40,156 bases of DNA from DAITAZ01 sp036824045 (GCA_036824045.1 DAITAZ010000035.1:1-40156), one strand, 5' to 3'. Counted from the stretch's first letter, positions 16,883 to 26,153 are shown. The notes: generated by a model not told the origin, from the sequence alone. Made by a program: numbers and translations.

Positions 16883-17449
16883 ATGCAGAGCCTGATCAAC
16901 ACCGAAGTGAAGCCATTCAACGCCACCGCCTTCCACGCAGGCAAGTTCGTTGCCGTAAGCGAGGCCGACCTCAAGGGCAAGTGGTCCGTCGTGTTCTTCT
17001 ACCCGGCCGACTTCACCTTTGTCTGCCCCACCGAGCTGGGCGATCTGGCGGACAACTACGCCGAATTCCAAAAGCTGGGCGTTGAGATCTACGCGGTGTC
17101 CACTGACACCCATTTCACCCACAAGGCTTGGCACGACACCTCCGAGACGATCGGCAAAATCAACTTCCCCCTGGTGGGCGACCCCACTGGCGTCATCACC
17201 CGCAACTTCGGCGTGATGATTGAGGAGGCTGGCTTGGCTGACCGTGGCACGTTCGTGATCGACCCCCAGGGCAAGATCCAGATCATCGAAATCAATGCTG
17301 GCGGGATCGGCCGTAACGCCGAGGAGCTTCTGCGCAAGGTAAAGGCTGCCCAGTATGTGGCCTCCCATCCGGGTGAAGTGTGCCCGGCCAAGTGGAAGGA
17401 AGGCGAAGCCACCTTGGCTCCCTCCCTTGATCTGGTTGGCAAGATCTAA
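16883..17449 (+). CDS. ahpC: alkyl hydroperoxide reductase peroxidase subunit (2-Cys peroxiredoxin)
   Basis: AhpC reduces hydrogen peroxide, organic peroxides and peroxynitrite. The 188-aa protein is the size of E. coli AhpC. It has the peroxidatic Cys48 in FYPADFTFVCPTE and the resolving Cys in HPGEVCPAKW near the C terminus. GGIGRN is the motif tied to sensitivity to overoxidation in this subfamily. The frame extends upstream to 16829, but GGAG 8 nt before the ATG at 16883 and the MQSLINTEV start fix the N terminus. It is followed 96 bp later by ahpF, its dedicated reductase, with a strong hairpin between them. Confidence 0.97.
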   Translation: MQSLINTEVKPFNATAFHAGKFVAVSEADLKGKWSVVFFYPADFTFVCPTELGDLADNYAEFQKLGVEIYAVSTDTHFTHKAWHDTSETIGKINFPLVGDPTGVITRNFGVMIEEAGLADRGTFVIDPQGKIQIIEINAGGIGRNAEELLRKVKAAQYVASHPGEVCPAKWKEGEATLAPSLDLVGKI

Positions 17450-17461
17450 ACCTGCAGCGCC

Positions 17462-17492
17462 GCCCGCACCCGGCACTGCCGGGGCGGGCTTT
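17462..17492 (+). terminator. ahpC-ahpF intercistronic hairpin, possible partial terminator
   Basis: A 12-bp GC stem with one bulged A (17462-17474 with 17478-17489) is followed by only TTT. It lies 12 bp past the ahpC stop. It could let ahpC be made in excess over ahpF by partial termination or 3'-end protection. Confidence 0.55.
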
Positions 17493-17545
17493 CCTCGTCC
17501 CCGCAGTTCGTGGTGCATATCCCTCCGTTCCTCAAAAGGATCATC

Positions 17546-19129
17546 ATGCTCGACGCAAACATCAAGAACCAGCTCAAGGCTTATCTGGAACGCCTGCAAC
17601 AGCCGGTGGAATTAGTTGCGACGCTGGATGGGAGCGCCAAGGCTGCCGAGATGCGGGCTTTGCTCGACGACATCGTCAGCCTGTCGCCTCTGGTGTCGCT
17701 GAATCCCTCGGGAACCGCAACTCGCCGGCCCTCGTTCACCGTAGGCCGCCCTGGCGAGACTGCCCGGATCACGTTCGCCGGACTGCCGATGGGGCACGAA
17801 TTCACGTCTCTGGTACTGGCATTGCTCCAGACCGGAGGGCACCCGCCGAAAGTGGAGCCCTCGACTATTGAGCAGATTCATGCTCTCCAGGGTCCGCTGC
17901 ACTTCGAGGTGTTCATTTCCCTTTCCTGCCACAATTGCCCAGATGTGGTGCAGGCTGTCAACCTGATGGGTGTGCTCAATCCGTCAGTGGAAGCCACCAT
18001 GATCGATGGGGCCCTGTTCCAGGACGAAGTCACTCGACGCCAGATCATGGCCGTACCAACCGTGTTCCTCAACGGAGAACCATTTGGTCAAGGCCGCATG
18101 ACCCTGGAGGAGATTCTTGCCAAGGTGGACTCCGAAGCCTCGGCACGGGAGGCAACCCGCCTTAAGGACAAGGAAGCGTTCGATGTGCTCGTCGTAGGGG
18201 GAGGCCCCGCCGGCGCTGCAGCCGCCATCTACGCTGCCCGGAAAGGCATCCGAACCGGCGTGGTGGCGGAACGCTTTGGCGGACAAGTGCTGGATACGCT
18301 TGCGATTGAGAATTTGATCTCTGTCCCTCACACTGAGGGGCCGAAGCTTGCCGCTGCACTCGAGAATCATGTGCGGGAATATGAGGTGGACATTATCAAC
18401 CTGCAGCGCGCGGAAGCATTGGAATCTGCCGACGCAGATGCGAACTTCGGCGTCAGGCTCGCAAGCGGAGCCACCCTGAAAGCCCGGACCGTCATCTTGG
18501 CCACAGGAGCAAGGTGGCGTGAAATGAACGTCCCCGGCGAAAAGCAATACCGCGGACGGGGTGTGGCTTACTGCCCCCATTGCGACGGACCGTTGTTCAA
18601 AGGCAAGCGTGTTGCAGTGATCGGCGGCGGAAATTCCGGCGTCGAAGCCGCCATTGATCTGGCGGGTATCGTTGCTCAGGTGACCCTGCTAGAGTTCGAC
18701 AGCAAACTGCGGGCTGACGCGGTGCTCCAGGCCAAGCTTCGCAGCATGCCAAACGTGACGATCATCACGTCAGCCCTGACATCCGAGGTTCTTGGCGATG
18801 GGAGCAAGGTCACTGGCTTGCGCTATCAGGACCGGACCACGGGTGCAGCCCACCAAGTCAGCCTGGAGGGCATCTTCGTTCAAATCGGTCTGTTGCCAAA
18901 TACAGACTGGCTGAAGGGAACTGTCACGCTAAGCAACCGCGGAGAAATCGAGGTTGATGCCAAGGGACAAACGTCTGTTCCCGGCGTATTTGCCGCGGGC
19001 GATGCCAGCACCACACCGTACAAGCAGATCATCATCGCGATGGGCGAAGGCGCCAAAGCAGCACTCTCTGCCTTTGATCACCTGATCAGAACCTCAGCAC
19101 CCGCAGAGTCAAACGCGCTTTCCGCGTGA
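17546..19129 (+). CDS. ahpF: alkyl hydroperoxide reductase flavoprotein subunit F
   Basis: AhpF passes electrons from NADH through FAD and two disulfides to AhpC. The 527-aa product has an N-terminal thioredoxin-like double domain with the SLSCHNCPD pair (Cys128/Cys131). A thioredoxin-reductase-like region follows, with the FAD-binding VLVVGGGPAGAAAAIYAAR, the redox pair AYCPHCDGP (Cys343/Cys346), the NADH-binding VAVIGGGNSGVEAAIDL and GVFAAGDAS. The ATG at 17546 follows AAAGGA, and an upstream open extension of 12 codons lacks support. It ends before a strong terminator. Confidence 0.97.
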   Translation: MLDANIKNQLKAYLERLQQPVELVATLDGSAKAAEMRALLDDIVSLSPLVSLNPSGTATRRPSFTVGRPGETARITFAGLPMGHEFTSLVLALLQTGGHPPKVEPSTIEQIHALQGPLHFEVFISLSCHNCPDVVQAVNLMGVLNPSVEATMIDGALFQDEVTRRQIMAVPTVFLNGEPFGQGRMTLEEILAKVDSEASAREATRLKDKEAFDVLVVGGGPAGAAAAIYAARKGIRTGVVAERFGGQVLDTLAIENLISVPHTEGPKLAAALENHVREYEVDIINLQRAEALESADADANFGVRLASGATLKARTVILATGARWREMNVPGEKQYRGRGVAYCPHCDGPLFKGKRVAVIGGGNSGVEAAIDLAGIVAQVTLLEFDSKLRADAVLQAKLRSMPNVTIITSALTSEVLGDGSKVTGLRYQDRTTGAAHQVSLEGIFVQIGLLPNTDWLKGTVTLSNRGEIEVDAKGQTSVPGVFAAGDASTTPYKQIIIAMGEGAKAALSAFDHLIRTSAPAESNALSA

Positions 19130-19150
19130 TACCTCTTGATCGAACTGCCG

Positions 19151-19187
19151 GCCCGCCCGATCCATTCTCCGGCGGGCTCTTTTTTTG
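19151..19187 (+). terminator. rho-independent terminator after ahpF
   Basis: A 7-bp GC stem (19151-19157 with 19171-19177) is followed by TCTTTTTTT (19178-19186). It lies between ahpF and the convergent Nudix gene and works on the plus strand only, since the minus strand lacks a T-run after the stem. Confidence 0.85.
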
Positions 19188-19199
19188 CGCTCTCCCGTA

Positions 19200-19787
19200 T
19201 CACCACCCGCTCAACAGCGCCTTTTCACCCCAAAACAAGGCGGCGACACTCTTACCATCAGTCATCTCACCCAATTTCACTTTCTCGAGTAAAACGTCCA
19301 GAGGCAACTCCATCACTTCGAGGAATTCTCCCGGATCCAACTTCTGCCCAACATGAGTCAGGCCCGATGCAAGAAAGATCTCGATGCGCTCGTCGGCGTA
19401 ACCGATACACGGATGAATGACACCCAAATAACGCCAGACTGAAGCGACATAGCCCGTCTCCTCCATCAGTTCCCTTCGGGCGCAAGCTTCAGGATCCTCA
19501 TTCCCATCGAGCTTTCCAGCAGGCAACTCAATAAACACACGCCCCAAGGGATATCTGAACTGGCGCTCAACGACTATAGAACCACTATCCGTGACCGCAA
19601 TAACGATGACCGCACCCGGATGACGAACGAACTCGCGTACCGACTCGCTCCCGTCCGGTAGTGCTACCAAATCTCGATGGACCTTCAGCAAAACCCCGTC
19701 GAATACCAACTGGGAACTCAGGGTGCATTCAGCGAGTTTTTCTTCGGATGGAGACAGGGAAACAACAGACGGTGGGGAGGAAACCAT
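19200..19787 (-). CDS. Nudix hydrolase, ADP-ribose pyrophosphatase type
   Basis: A 195-aa protein with a full Nudix box at 91-113, starting GKLDGNED and ending RRELMEETGYV, with Gly91, Glu97, Arg105, Glu106, Glu109, Glu110 and Gly112 in place. The preceding RQFRYPLGRVFIELPAG and the downstream PCIGYADERIEIFLA match ADP-ribose pyrophosphatases (NudF/ADPRase), which cleave ADP-ribose to AMP and ribose 5-phosphate. It lies 35 bp downstream of the DUF2818 gene at the end of the complex I operon, so it is probably co-transcribed. I see no clear ribosome-binding site at the ATG. The exact substrate cannot be fixed from sequence. Confidence 0.88.
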   Translation of the reverse strand: MVSSPPSVVSLSPSEEKLAECTLSSQLVFDGVLLKVHRDLVALPDGSESVREFVRHPGAVIVIAVTDSGSIVVERQFRYPLGRVFIELPAGKLDGNEDPEACARRELMEETGYVASVWRYLGVIHPCIGYADERIEIFLASGLTHVGQKLDPGEFLEVMELPLDVLLEKVKLGEMTDGKSVAALFWGEKALLSGW

Positions 19788-19822
19788 AAAATACCGGGCG
19801 GAGCAAAACTAGCAAACACCAT

Positions 19823-20128
19823 TCAAGCGATCTTACCCCGCCACAAGTAGCGGTAGACGAACCCGGGGAAGGCAAACACCAAAAACAAACAGACGGTCAG
19901 TGCGAAAAACTCCCATCGCTGAGGATACGCACTACCAAAAGACGAAGCCTCGATTACGAGAGCGATACCGCCGACGATTCCGTATCCCAGCGCGACTTCA
20001 AGTAGCCGAAAGCCAAACGTCTTGCCATGCACAGAAGGGATAACCAGCAAGCGCCTCTCAACGAGAAACGGAATATTGGCCACGATAACCGCCAGCGCGA
20101 CCACCACCCAAGCGCCCGCCCCACTCAT
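19823..20128 (-). CDS. DUF2818 family membrane protein
   Basis: A 101-aa protein with three hydrophobic segments (about 6-24, 45-62 and 73-93) and a basic C terminus (YRYLWRGKIA). I recognise it as the DUF2818 family, which in betaproteobacteria regularly follows nuoN. It starts 12 bp after the nuoN stop. Its function is unknown. Position suggests a link to complex I assembly or activity, but that is inference only. Confidence 0.85.
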   Translation of the reverse strand: MSGAGAWVVVALAVIVANIPFLVERRLLVIPSVHGKTFGFRLLEVALGYGIVGGIALVIEASSFGSAYPQRWEFFALTVCLFLVFAFPGFVYRYLWRGKIA

Positions 20129-20140
20129 AACAAGTACTGA

Positions 20141-21610
20141 TTACAACGAGTTCAGCAACGAAAACTCGCACAAGGACATCAGCGTCTGCGGCGCAATACC
20201 AAAAGCAGCAATCGCGAGGCCGTTCAGCGATAGAAGAACCCGCATATCAGCACTCGCCTGCAACGGTGCGGTGTCATCTGGCTGATCGAAGTACATCACT
20301 TTCACCACACGAAGGTAATAGAACGCACCAATCAAAGACATGACGACAGCAAAAACCGCCAACCAGATGTGGCCCGCGGCCACGACGGCCTGAAGCACGC
20401 TCAGCTTGGCGAAGAAGCCAACAAAGAACGGTATGCCGGCCATTGAGAACATCACCATGAGCATTACAGCCGCAAACCACGGACTGCGCTTGTTCAGACC
20501 CTTGAAATCGTCCAGGTTCTCCGCCTCAAACCCTGCCCGGGAGAGCAGCAACACGACACCGAACGATGCGAGGCTCATGACAACATAGGCCACAGCGTAA
20601 AACATCGACGACGTGTAAGCATAGAGCGCAAACCGCCCGTCGCCACCAACCACACCCGAGACAAGCCCCAGCAGCATGAACCCCATGTGAGAGATCGCGG
20701 AGTAAGCCAGCATCCGCTTGATGTTAGTCTGCGCTACCGCTGCGATGTTACCAATCGCAATCGACAGAACAGCCAGCATCATCAGCATCGTTTGCCACTG
20801 TTCGACCATTACGAACACCCCGTTTATCAACAGTCGAACCGCCATCGCAAACGCCGCGAGCTTAGGCGCGCTACTGATGAAGAGGGTGACAGCCGTCGGA
20901 GCCCCATGATAAACATCGGGGATCCACATATGGAACGGCACCACACCAAGCTTGAAGGCCAAGCCGGCAACCAAGAACACCAACCCAAAGGCCATGACCG
21001 TCTTGTTGGCGACTTTCCCATGCAAAGCTTCGGCAACACCCCCAAGGTCGAGCGACCCGGTGGCCCCGTAAATCATTGACATCCCATAGAGCAGCAATCC
21101 CGAAGCCAGCGCTCCCAGGACGAAATACTTCATCGCTGCTTCGGTCGACCGGACGCTATCGCGATCCATCGCAACGAGGCCATACACCGACAGCGACAGC
21201 AATTCGAGACCGAGATACAAAGAAACAAAGTTGCCGGCCGAGATCATGATCATCATGCCTAGCGTGGCAAAGATGACCAACAGGTAATACTCGCCCTTGT
21301 CCATCCCCTTGTTGGCCAGGTATCCCCGCCCGTAAAGGAGCACCGTGGCAACCGCGAAATACAGCAGGATCTTCAGGAAGTCCCCCATCAGATCATCTAC
21401 GTACATGCCACTGAAGGTACGCACAACCTGACCATCGGTTGTCATTGCCGTGACACCAACACATGCCAGCAACGTCAACTGGGTCATCACGTAGGAAAGC
21501 GAGCGGATGGACTTTCCCCAAAAAAGGTCCGCTAACATGATCACGCAAGCCATCGCCACCAAGAACAGTTCCGCTGCGACGGGGTACAAATCGGGCATTA
21601 CAAAGTTCAT
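20141..21610 (-). CDS. nuoN: NADH-quinone oxidoreductase subunit N
   Basis: One of three antiporter-like proton-pumping subunits of complex I in the inner membrane. The 489-aa product is hydrophobic throughout, with many membrane helices. It has the conserved GLELLSLSVYGLVA (Glu of the pumping channel), AFKLGVVPFHMWIPDVYHGAPT (Lys in the broken helix) and KRMLAYSAISHMGFMLLG. It is the last nuo gene, 38 bp after nuoM, followed by DUF2818. Confidence 0.97.
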   Translation of the reverse strand: MNFVMPDLYPVAAELFLVAMACVIMLADLFWGKSIRSLSYVMTQLTLLACVGVTAMTTDGQVVRTFSGMYVDDLMGDFLKILLYFAVATVLLYGRGYLANKGMDKGEYYLLVIFATLGMMIMISAGNFVSLYLGLELLSLSVYGLVAMDRDSVRSTEAAMKYFVLGALASGLLLYGMSMIYGATGSLDLGGVAEALHGKVANKTVMAFGLVFLVAGLAFKLGVVPFHMWIPDVYHGAPTAVTLFISSAPKLAAFAMAVRLLINGVFVMVEQWQTMLMMLAVLSIAIGNIAAVAQTNIKRMLAYSAISHMGFMLLGLVSGVVGGDGRFALYAYTSSMFYAVAYVVMSLASFGVVLLLSRAGFEAENLDDFKGLNKRSPWFAAVMLMVMFSMAGIPFFVGFFAKLSVLQAVVAAGHIWLAVFAVVMSLIGAFYYLRVVKVMYFDQPDDTAPLQASADMRVLLSLNGLAIAAFGIAPQTLMSLCEFSLLNSL

Positions 21611-21648
21611 GGTCGTTCCGCTAATTCAATATCTCGATTTGTGCCGCT

Positions 21649-23133
21649 TTAATGCAGCTTGCCGGCTGCCACGTGTTTCAACAACTCATTCACTGACGCG
21701 TGCATGACTTCCGTAACCGGCTGGGGATACAGACCCATGGCCAAAACACACACGGCAAGAACCGCAAGGAACAGGAATTCCCGCTTGTTGATGTCTGTAA
21801 GCTCCGCAACGTGCTCGTTGGCCACCGCACCAAACGCTACCCGCTTATACATCCAGAGCGTATAGGCGGCGCCGAGGATCAAGGTTGTTGCCGCAGCAAA
21901 CGCCACCCAGAAATTGTATTGGACCGCACCCAGTGCAACCATGAACTCACCCACGAAGCCGCTTGTAGCGGGCAATCCTGAGTTCGCCATGGCGAACAGG
22001 AGGAAGAACGCCGCAAACTTCGGCATGGTATTCACCACACCGCCGTAATCGGAAATCTGTCGTGAGTGCATACGGTCATACAGCACGCCGATACACAGGA
22101 ACATCGCACCGGACACAAACCCGTGCGAAATCATCTGAACCAGCGCCCCTTCTACTCCAAGGGGATTAAAGATGAAGAACCCTAGCGTCACAAACCCCAT
22201 GTGAGAAATGGAAGAGTATGCGACAAGCTTCTTCATGTCGGTTTGCACCAACGCCACGAATCCGATGTACACCACGGCAATTAAAGACAACGCAATCATC
22301 ATCGGTGCCAGAGCCTCGCTCGCATCGGGCGCGATCGGCAACGAAAAGCGTAGGAAACCATATGCCCCGAGCTTCAAGCCAATAGCCGCCAACACCACTG
22401 AACCGCCGGTAGGCGCCTCCACGTGTGCATCAGGCAACCACGTATGCACGGGCCACATCGGAACTTTCACAGCAAAGGACAACAGGAAAGCCCAGAAAAT
22501 CAGTGTTTGAGCTTTGATTGGTAACGGTAGCTGATGCCATTCCAGAACGTTGAAACTCCCGCCTGACTCCATGAAAAGATAGAGCAGCGCAACAAGCATC
22601 AACAGAGAGCCCGCCAGGGTGTAGAGAAAGAACTTAATCGCGGCATAAACGCGGTTTGGCCCGCCCCAAACGCCAATAATGATATAGAGCGGAATCAGAG
22701 AGGCTTCAAAGAACACGTAAAACAGAATGCCGTCGAGGGCGCTGAAAATCCCGTTGATTAGCCCGGACATGATCAGAAAGGCGGCCATGTACTGGGCAAC
22801 CTTCTCCTGAATGACTTCCCAGCCGGCAACAACAACAACCACCGTGATAAAAGCATTCAGCAGAACAAACAAAACAGAGATCCCGTCAACTCCGAGGAAG
22901 TAGTTGATATTGAAACGAGGCACCCAGGGCGCCAGCTCAACGAACTGCATCGCGCTCTTCGTCGCATCAAACTGTGTGTAAAGCGGTATCGTGACCGCCA
23001 AGCCGGCAATGGCAACCAGCAACGCCAAGCCCCTTGCTAGGCCCGCGTTACGATCAGAACCCGTCGCCAACACCAGCAAACCGCCGATGATAGGCACCCA
23101 AATCGCTAGGCTGAGGAATGGAATTCCGGTCAT
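21649..23133 (-). CDS. nuoM: NADH-quinone oxidoreductase subunit M
   Basis: Antiporter-like proton-pumping subunit. The 494-aa protein has the NuoM features DGILFYVFFEASLIPLYIIIGVWGG (channel Glu), AVKVPMWPVHTWLPDAHVEAPT (channel Lys) and KLVAYSSISHMGFVTLG. The ATG at 23133 follows GGAAACAG. A 68-bp spacer with two small hairpins separates it from nuoL, one of the larger gaps in the operon. Confidence 0.97.
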   Translation of the reverse strand: MTGIPFLSLAIWVPIIGGLLVLATGSDRNAGLARGLALLVAIAGLAVTIPLYTQFDATKSAMQFVELAPWVPRFNINYFLGVDGISVLFVLLNAFITVVVVVAGWEVIQEKVAQYMAAFLIMSGLINGIFSALDGILFYVFFEASLIPLYIIIGVWGGPNRVYAAIKFFLYTLAGSLLMLVALLYLFMESGGSFNVLEWHQLPLPIKAQTLIFWAFLLSFAVKVPMWPVHTWLPDAHVEAPTGGSVVLAAIGLKLGAYGFLRFSLPIAPDASEALAPMMIALSLIAVVYIGFVALVQTDMKKLVAYSSISHMGFVTLGFFIFNPLGVEGALVQMISHGFVSGAMFLCIGVLYDRMHSRQISDYGGVVNTMPKFAAFFLLFAMANSGLPATSGFVGEFMVALGAVQYNFWVAFAAATTLILGAAYTLWMYKRVAFGAVANEHVAELTDINKREFLFLAVLAVCVLAMGLYPQPVTEVMHASVNELLKHVAAGKLH

Positions 23134-23152
23134 TTTCTGTTTCCGCTTATAC

Positions 23153-23202
23153 CGCCCGACGTGCCGGGCGAACTCCCTGTGTCGTCATTCCGAACCCGGA
23201 AT
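23153..23202 (-). repeat. two small inverted repeats in the nuoL-nuoM spacer (REP-like)
   Basis: Stem 1 is CGCCCG/CGGGCG (23153-23158 with 23165-23170). Stem 2 is ATTCCG/CGGAAT (23187-23192 with 23197-23202, loop AACC), abutting the nuoL stop codon. The sequence GTCGTCATTCCG before the second stem resembles the ends of small dispersed palindromic elements in proteobacteria. I see only one copy in the window. Confidence 0.4.
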
Positions 23203-25193
23203 CAAACCCGATTGAAGAACGTCAGCAGCACAAACACTCCGAAAATCATTGCGAATGCGTACTGGTAGATGTGGCCGGACTGTAGCAGCCGAACCATCTG
23301 AGCAACTAAGCCGACGGCTTTTGCTGTCCCATTCACGACGAGGCCATCTATGAAGGTTTGATCCCCGACTTTCCACAGCCCCCTGCCAAGAAGCCTCGAG
23401 CCGCCAGCGAAAAACACCTCATTAAATTTGTCGAAGAAATACTTGTTCTCCAAAATCGTATAAATCGGCCCAACAGCTCGCTGTATCTTTCCAGGAATAT
23501 CCGGCTGCTTCAGGTAGAGGAACCAAGCGATCACTACACCGGACATCGCAAGAACGAATGGAAGCGACGTCATGCCGTGTATCGCCATGGCAACTGGACC
23601 GTGATACTCCTCTTTAAGCGCAGCCATCGCCCCGTGCTGTGCCGAAACTTGAACGACGTTTTTGAACCAATCTCCAAACAGCATCGGGTCAATAGTCATG
23701 AATCCGATAATGGCCGAGGGCACTGCAAGCAGTATCAACGGTAAGGTGACCACCCACGGCGACTCATGCGGCTTCCCGGAATGACCGTGATGTTCTTCGT
23801 GATCATGGTGGTCATCGTGTGGAGCCTCGTCGTATCTCTCGTTTCCATGAAACACCATGAAATACATGCGGAACGAATAGAACGAGGTAACAAACACCCC
23901 CGCCATCACGCAGAAATACGCAAATCCAGAGCCTGCAATCTTAGAAGCGTGCACCGCTTCAATAATTGAATCCTTTGAATAGAACCCGGACAGGAACGGA
24001 AAACCAATAAGGGCGAGCGAACCAATCAGAGAAGTTATCCACGTGATTGGCATGTACTTCCGCAACGCACCCATATAGCGCATATCTTGGTTGTGATGCA
24101 TGCCGATGATCACCGATCCGGCCCCGAGGAACAGTAGAGCCTTGAAAAAGGCATGAGTCATCAAGTGAAACACAGCAGCCGAGTATGCGGACACGCCGAG
24201 CGCGACCGTCATGTAGCCAAGCTGAGAAAGCGTCGAATACGCAACCACCCGTTTGATGTCGTTCTGAACGATCCCCAGGAAACCCATGAAGAGAGCAGTG
24301 ACCGACCCGATCACTAGCACAAAGGAAAGCGCGGTATCGCTCAGTTCAAAAAGCGGTGACATGCGCGTGACCATGAAAATACCGGCGGTCACCATCGTCG
24401 CCGCGTGAATCAGAGCGGAAATCGGCGTTGGACCCTCCATCGAATCCGGCAACCAAACGTGTAGGGGTACTTGGGCCGACTTACCCATCGCACCAATGAA
24501 CAGGCAGATACAAATGACGGTTATCAACAACCAAGGCGCGCCGGGCAGCAACTCCACCGTTTGGGCGGCGAGTTCCCCGGACTTCCCGAAAACCGTGGCG
24601 TAGTCCAAAGAGCCGGTATAAGCAGCAATCAGACCAATTCCCAGCAGGAAGCCAAAGTCGCCAACACGGTTCACAAGAAACGCTTTGAGGTTCGCGTAGA
24701 TAGCCGTCGGCCGCGTATACCAGAATCCAATCAGCAAATACGACACCAATCCCACAGCTTCCCACCCGAAGAACAACTGGACGAAGTTGTTCGACATTAC
24801 CAACATCAGCATCGAAAATGTAAACAGCGAGATGTAGCTGAAGAAGCGCTGGTATCCGGGATCATCTGCCATGTAGCCAATCGTGTACACGTGCACCATG
24901 AGCGACACGAACGTAACGACAAGCATCATCATTACAGTGAGTGGGTCAATCAGAAACCCCACTTCAAACTTCAAATCGCCGCTGGTTGCCCACGTATAAA
25001 GCGGACCGTTAAAAACATGTCCGGCCTGTACATCCATGAATACGAAGCACGAGGCAACGAACGAGACGAATACGCCAAGAATCGTCGCGACATGAGCACC
25101 GGTGCGACCGATGGCTTTCCCGAACAGCCCCGCTAGGACCGCCCCAACCAAGGGGGCCATAGGCACGAGCAGATAAAGACTCTGTTTATCCAT
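23202..25193 (-). CDS. nuoL: NADH-quinone oxidoreductase subunit L
   Basis: The most distal antiporter-like pump of complex I, with the long lateral helix at its C terminus. The 663-aa product has FFGWEAVGLVSYLLIGFW (channel Glu), GKSAQVPLHVWLPDSMEGPTPISALIHAATMV (Lys and His of the channel), KRVVAYSTLSQLGYM and a His-rich cytoplasmic-type loop (DDHHDHEEHHGHSG, near residue 465). The His-rich loop is common in proteobacterial NuoL. It starts 13 bp after the nuoK stop, with GAGGAA upstream. Confidence 0.97.
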   Translation of the reverse strand: MDKQSLYLLVPMAPLVGAVLAGLFGKAIGRTGAHVATILGVFVSFVASCFVFMDVQAGHVFNGPLYTWATSGDLKFEVGFLIDPLTVMMMLVVTFVSLMVHVYTIGYMADDPGYQRFFSYISLFTFSMLMLVMSNNFVQLFFGWEAVGLVSYLLIGFWYTRPTAIYANLKAFLVNRVGDFGFLLGIGLIAAYTGSLDYATVFGKSGELAAQTVELLPGAPWLLITVICICLFIGAMGKSAQVPLHVWLPDSMEGPTPISALIHAATMVTAGIFMVTRMSPLFELSDTALSFVLVIGSVTALFMGFLGIVQNDIKRVVAYSTLSQLGYMTVALGVSAYSAAVFHLMTHAFFKALLFLGAGSVIIGMHHNQDMRYMGALRKYMPITWITSLIGSLALIGFPFLSGFYSKDSIIEAVHASKIAGSGFAYFCVMAGVFVTSFYSFRMYFMVFHGNERYDEAPHDDHHDHEEHHGHSGKPHESPWVVTLPLILLAVPSAIIGFMTIDPMLFGDWFKNVVQVSAQHGAMAALKEEYHGPVAMAIHGMTSLPFVLAMSGVVIAWFLYLKQPDIPGKIQRAVGPIYTILENKYFFDKFNEVFFAGGSRLLGRGLWKVGDQTFIDGLVVNGTAKAVGLVAQMVRLLQSGHIYQYAFAMIFGVFVLLTFFNRV

Positions 25194-25206
25194 TTAATGA
25201 GCTTCC

Positions 25207-25512
25207 TCAACCCTTCAGGCTATCCAGATCATCCACATTGATCGTGCGTAGGTTTCTGAACAACGCCACAAGAATCGCAAGGCCAATCGCCGATTCGGCG
25301 GCAGCAACAGTCAGGATGAAAAACACAAAAATCTGCCCGGCGCTATCGTTCAAGTAATGGGAGAAGGCCACAAAATTCATGTTCACGGAAAGCAACATCA
25401 ACTCGATGGCCATCAGCAAAATGATCAGGTTTTTCCTATTTAGGAAGATTCCAACGATACTGACTGCGAAAAGAACTGCGCCGAGGACCAAGTAATGGGT
25501 AAGGGACAACAT
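25207..25512 (-). CDS. nuoK: NADH-quinone oxidoreductase subunit K
   Basis: A small three-helix membrane subunit of the proton-conducting arm. The 101-aa protein has the conserved Glu residues in the membrane: Glu37 in LLMAIELMLLSVNMNF and the later Glu in VAAAESAIGLAI. GGAG precedes the ATG at 25512. The gene lies between nuoJ and nuoL with short spacers. Confidence 0.97.
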   Translation of the reverse strand: MLSLTHYLVLGAVLFAVSIVGIFLNRKNLIILLMAIELMLLSVNMNFVAFSHYLNDSAGQIFVFFILTVAAAESAIGLAILVALFRNLRTINVDDLDSLKG

Positions 25513-25532
25513 AGCAATCTCCGGACTTGGGC

Positions 25533-26153
25533 TCAGTCGTTAGGCGCTGACGCCGGCTTCTCTGCGGACATACTGACAACGCGCATCCGATCTGCAGCCT
25601 TCACCTTCACTTGATCAGCAGGATTCACGCTCTTAGTATCCTTGCGCTGCCGCATTGTGATCGCGACCGCCGCGATGATGGCTACGAGCAGAACAATGGA
25701 AGCAACCTCGAACGGATAAACGTATTCCGTAAAAATGAGCTTGGCCAATTCCTTCGTATTACTGTAGCCCGCCCCCGGCTCGGCTGGCGCAGGCAACGCC
25801 TTGTTGCCAAAGTAGTCACCGGTGAGCACCAGCAACATCTCGTAGACCATAAGCCCACCTACTGTCGCTCCAACCGGCAGATGCGACCAGAACCCTTTCC
25901 TCACACTCTCGATGTTGATGTCCAGCATCATCACCACAAAGAGGAACAAAACCATCACTGCGCCGACGTACACGAGAACGAGCGTGATCGCAAGAAACTC
26001 CGCCTTCAACAACATCCAGATTCCACCAGCGGTGAAAAACGCGAGTACGAGAAATAACGCCGCGTGCACTGGGTTGCGGGCCATGATCACCCGTACTGCC
26101 GAAAACAGCAGAATGGCGGAAAAACTATAGAAGATGAAATCTTTGAATTCCAT
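25533..26153 (-). CDS. nuoJ: NADH-quinone oxidoreductase subunit J
   Basis: A membrane subunit with five helices whose third helix contains a conserved kink (VLVYVGAVMVLFLFVVMML). The 206-aa protein matches NuoJ length. The N terminus, with ARNPVHAALFLVLAFF, is typical. The C-terminal tail after about residue 170 is charged and poorly conserved. The ribosome-binding site at 26153 is weak. It starts 39 bp after nuoI. Confidence 0.96.
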   Translation of the reverse strand: MEFKDFIFYSFSAILLFSAVRVIMARNPVHAALFLVLAFFTAGGIWMLLKAEFLAITLVLVYVGAVMVLFLFVVMMLDINIESVRKGFWSHLPVGATVGGLMVYEMLLVLTGDYFGNKALPAPAEPGAGYSNTKELAKLIFTEYVYPFEVASIVLLVAIIAAVAITMRQRKDTKSVNPADQVKVKAADRMRVVSMSAEKPASAPND

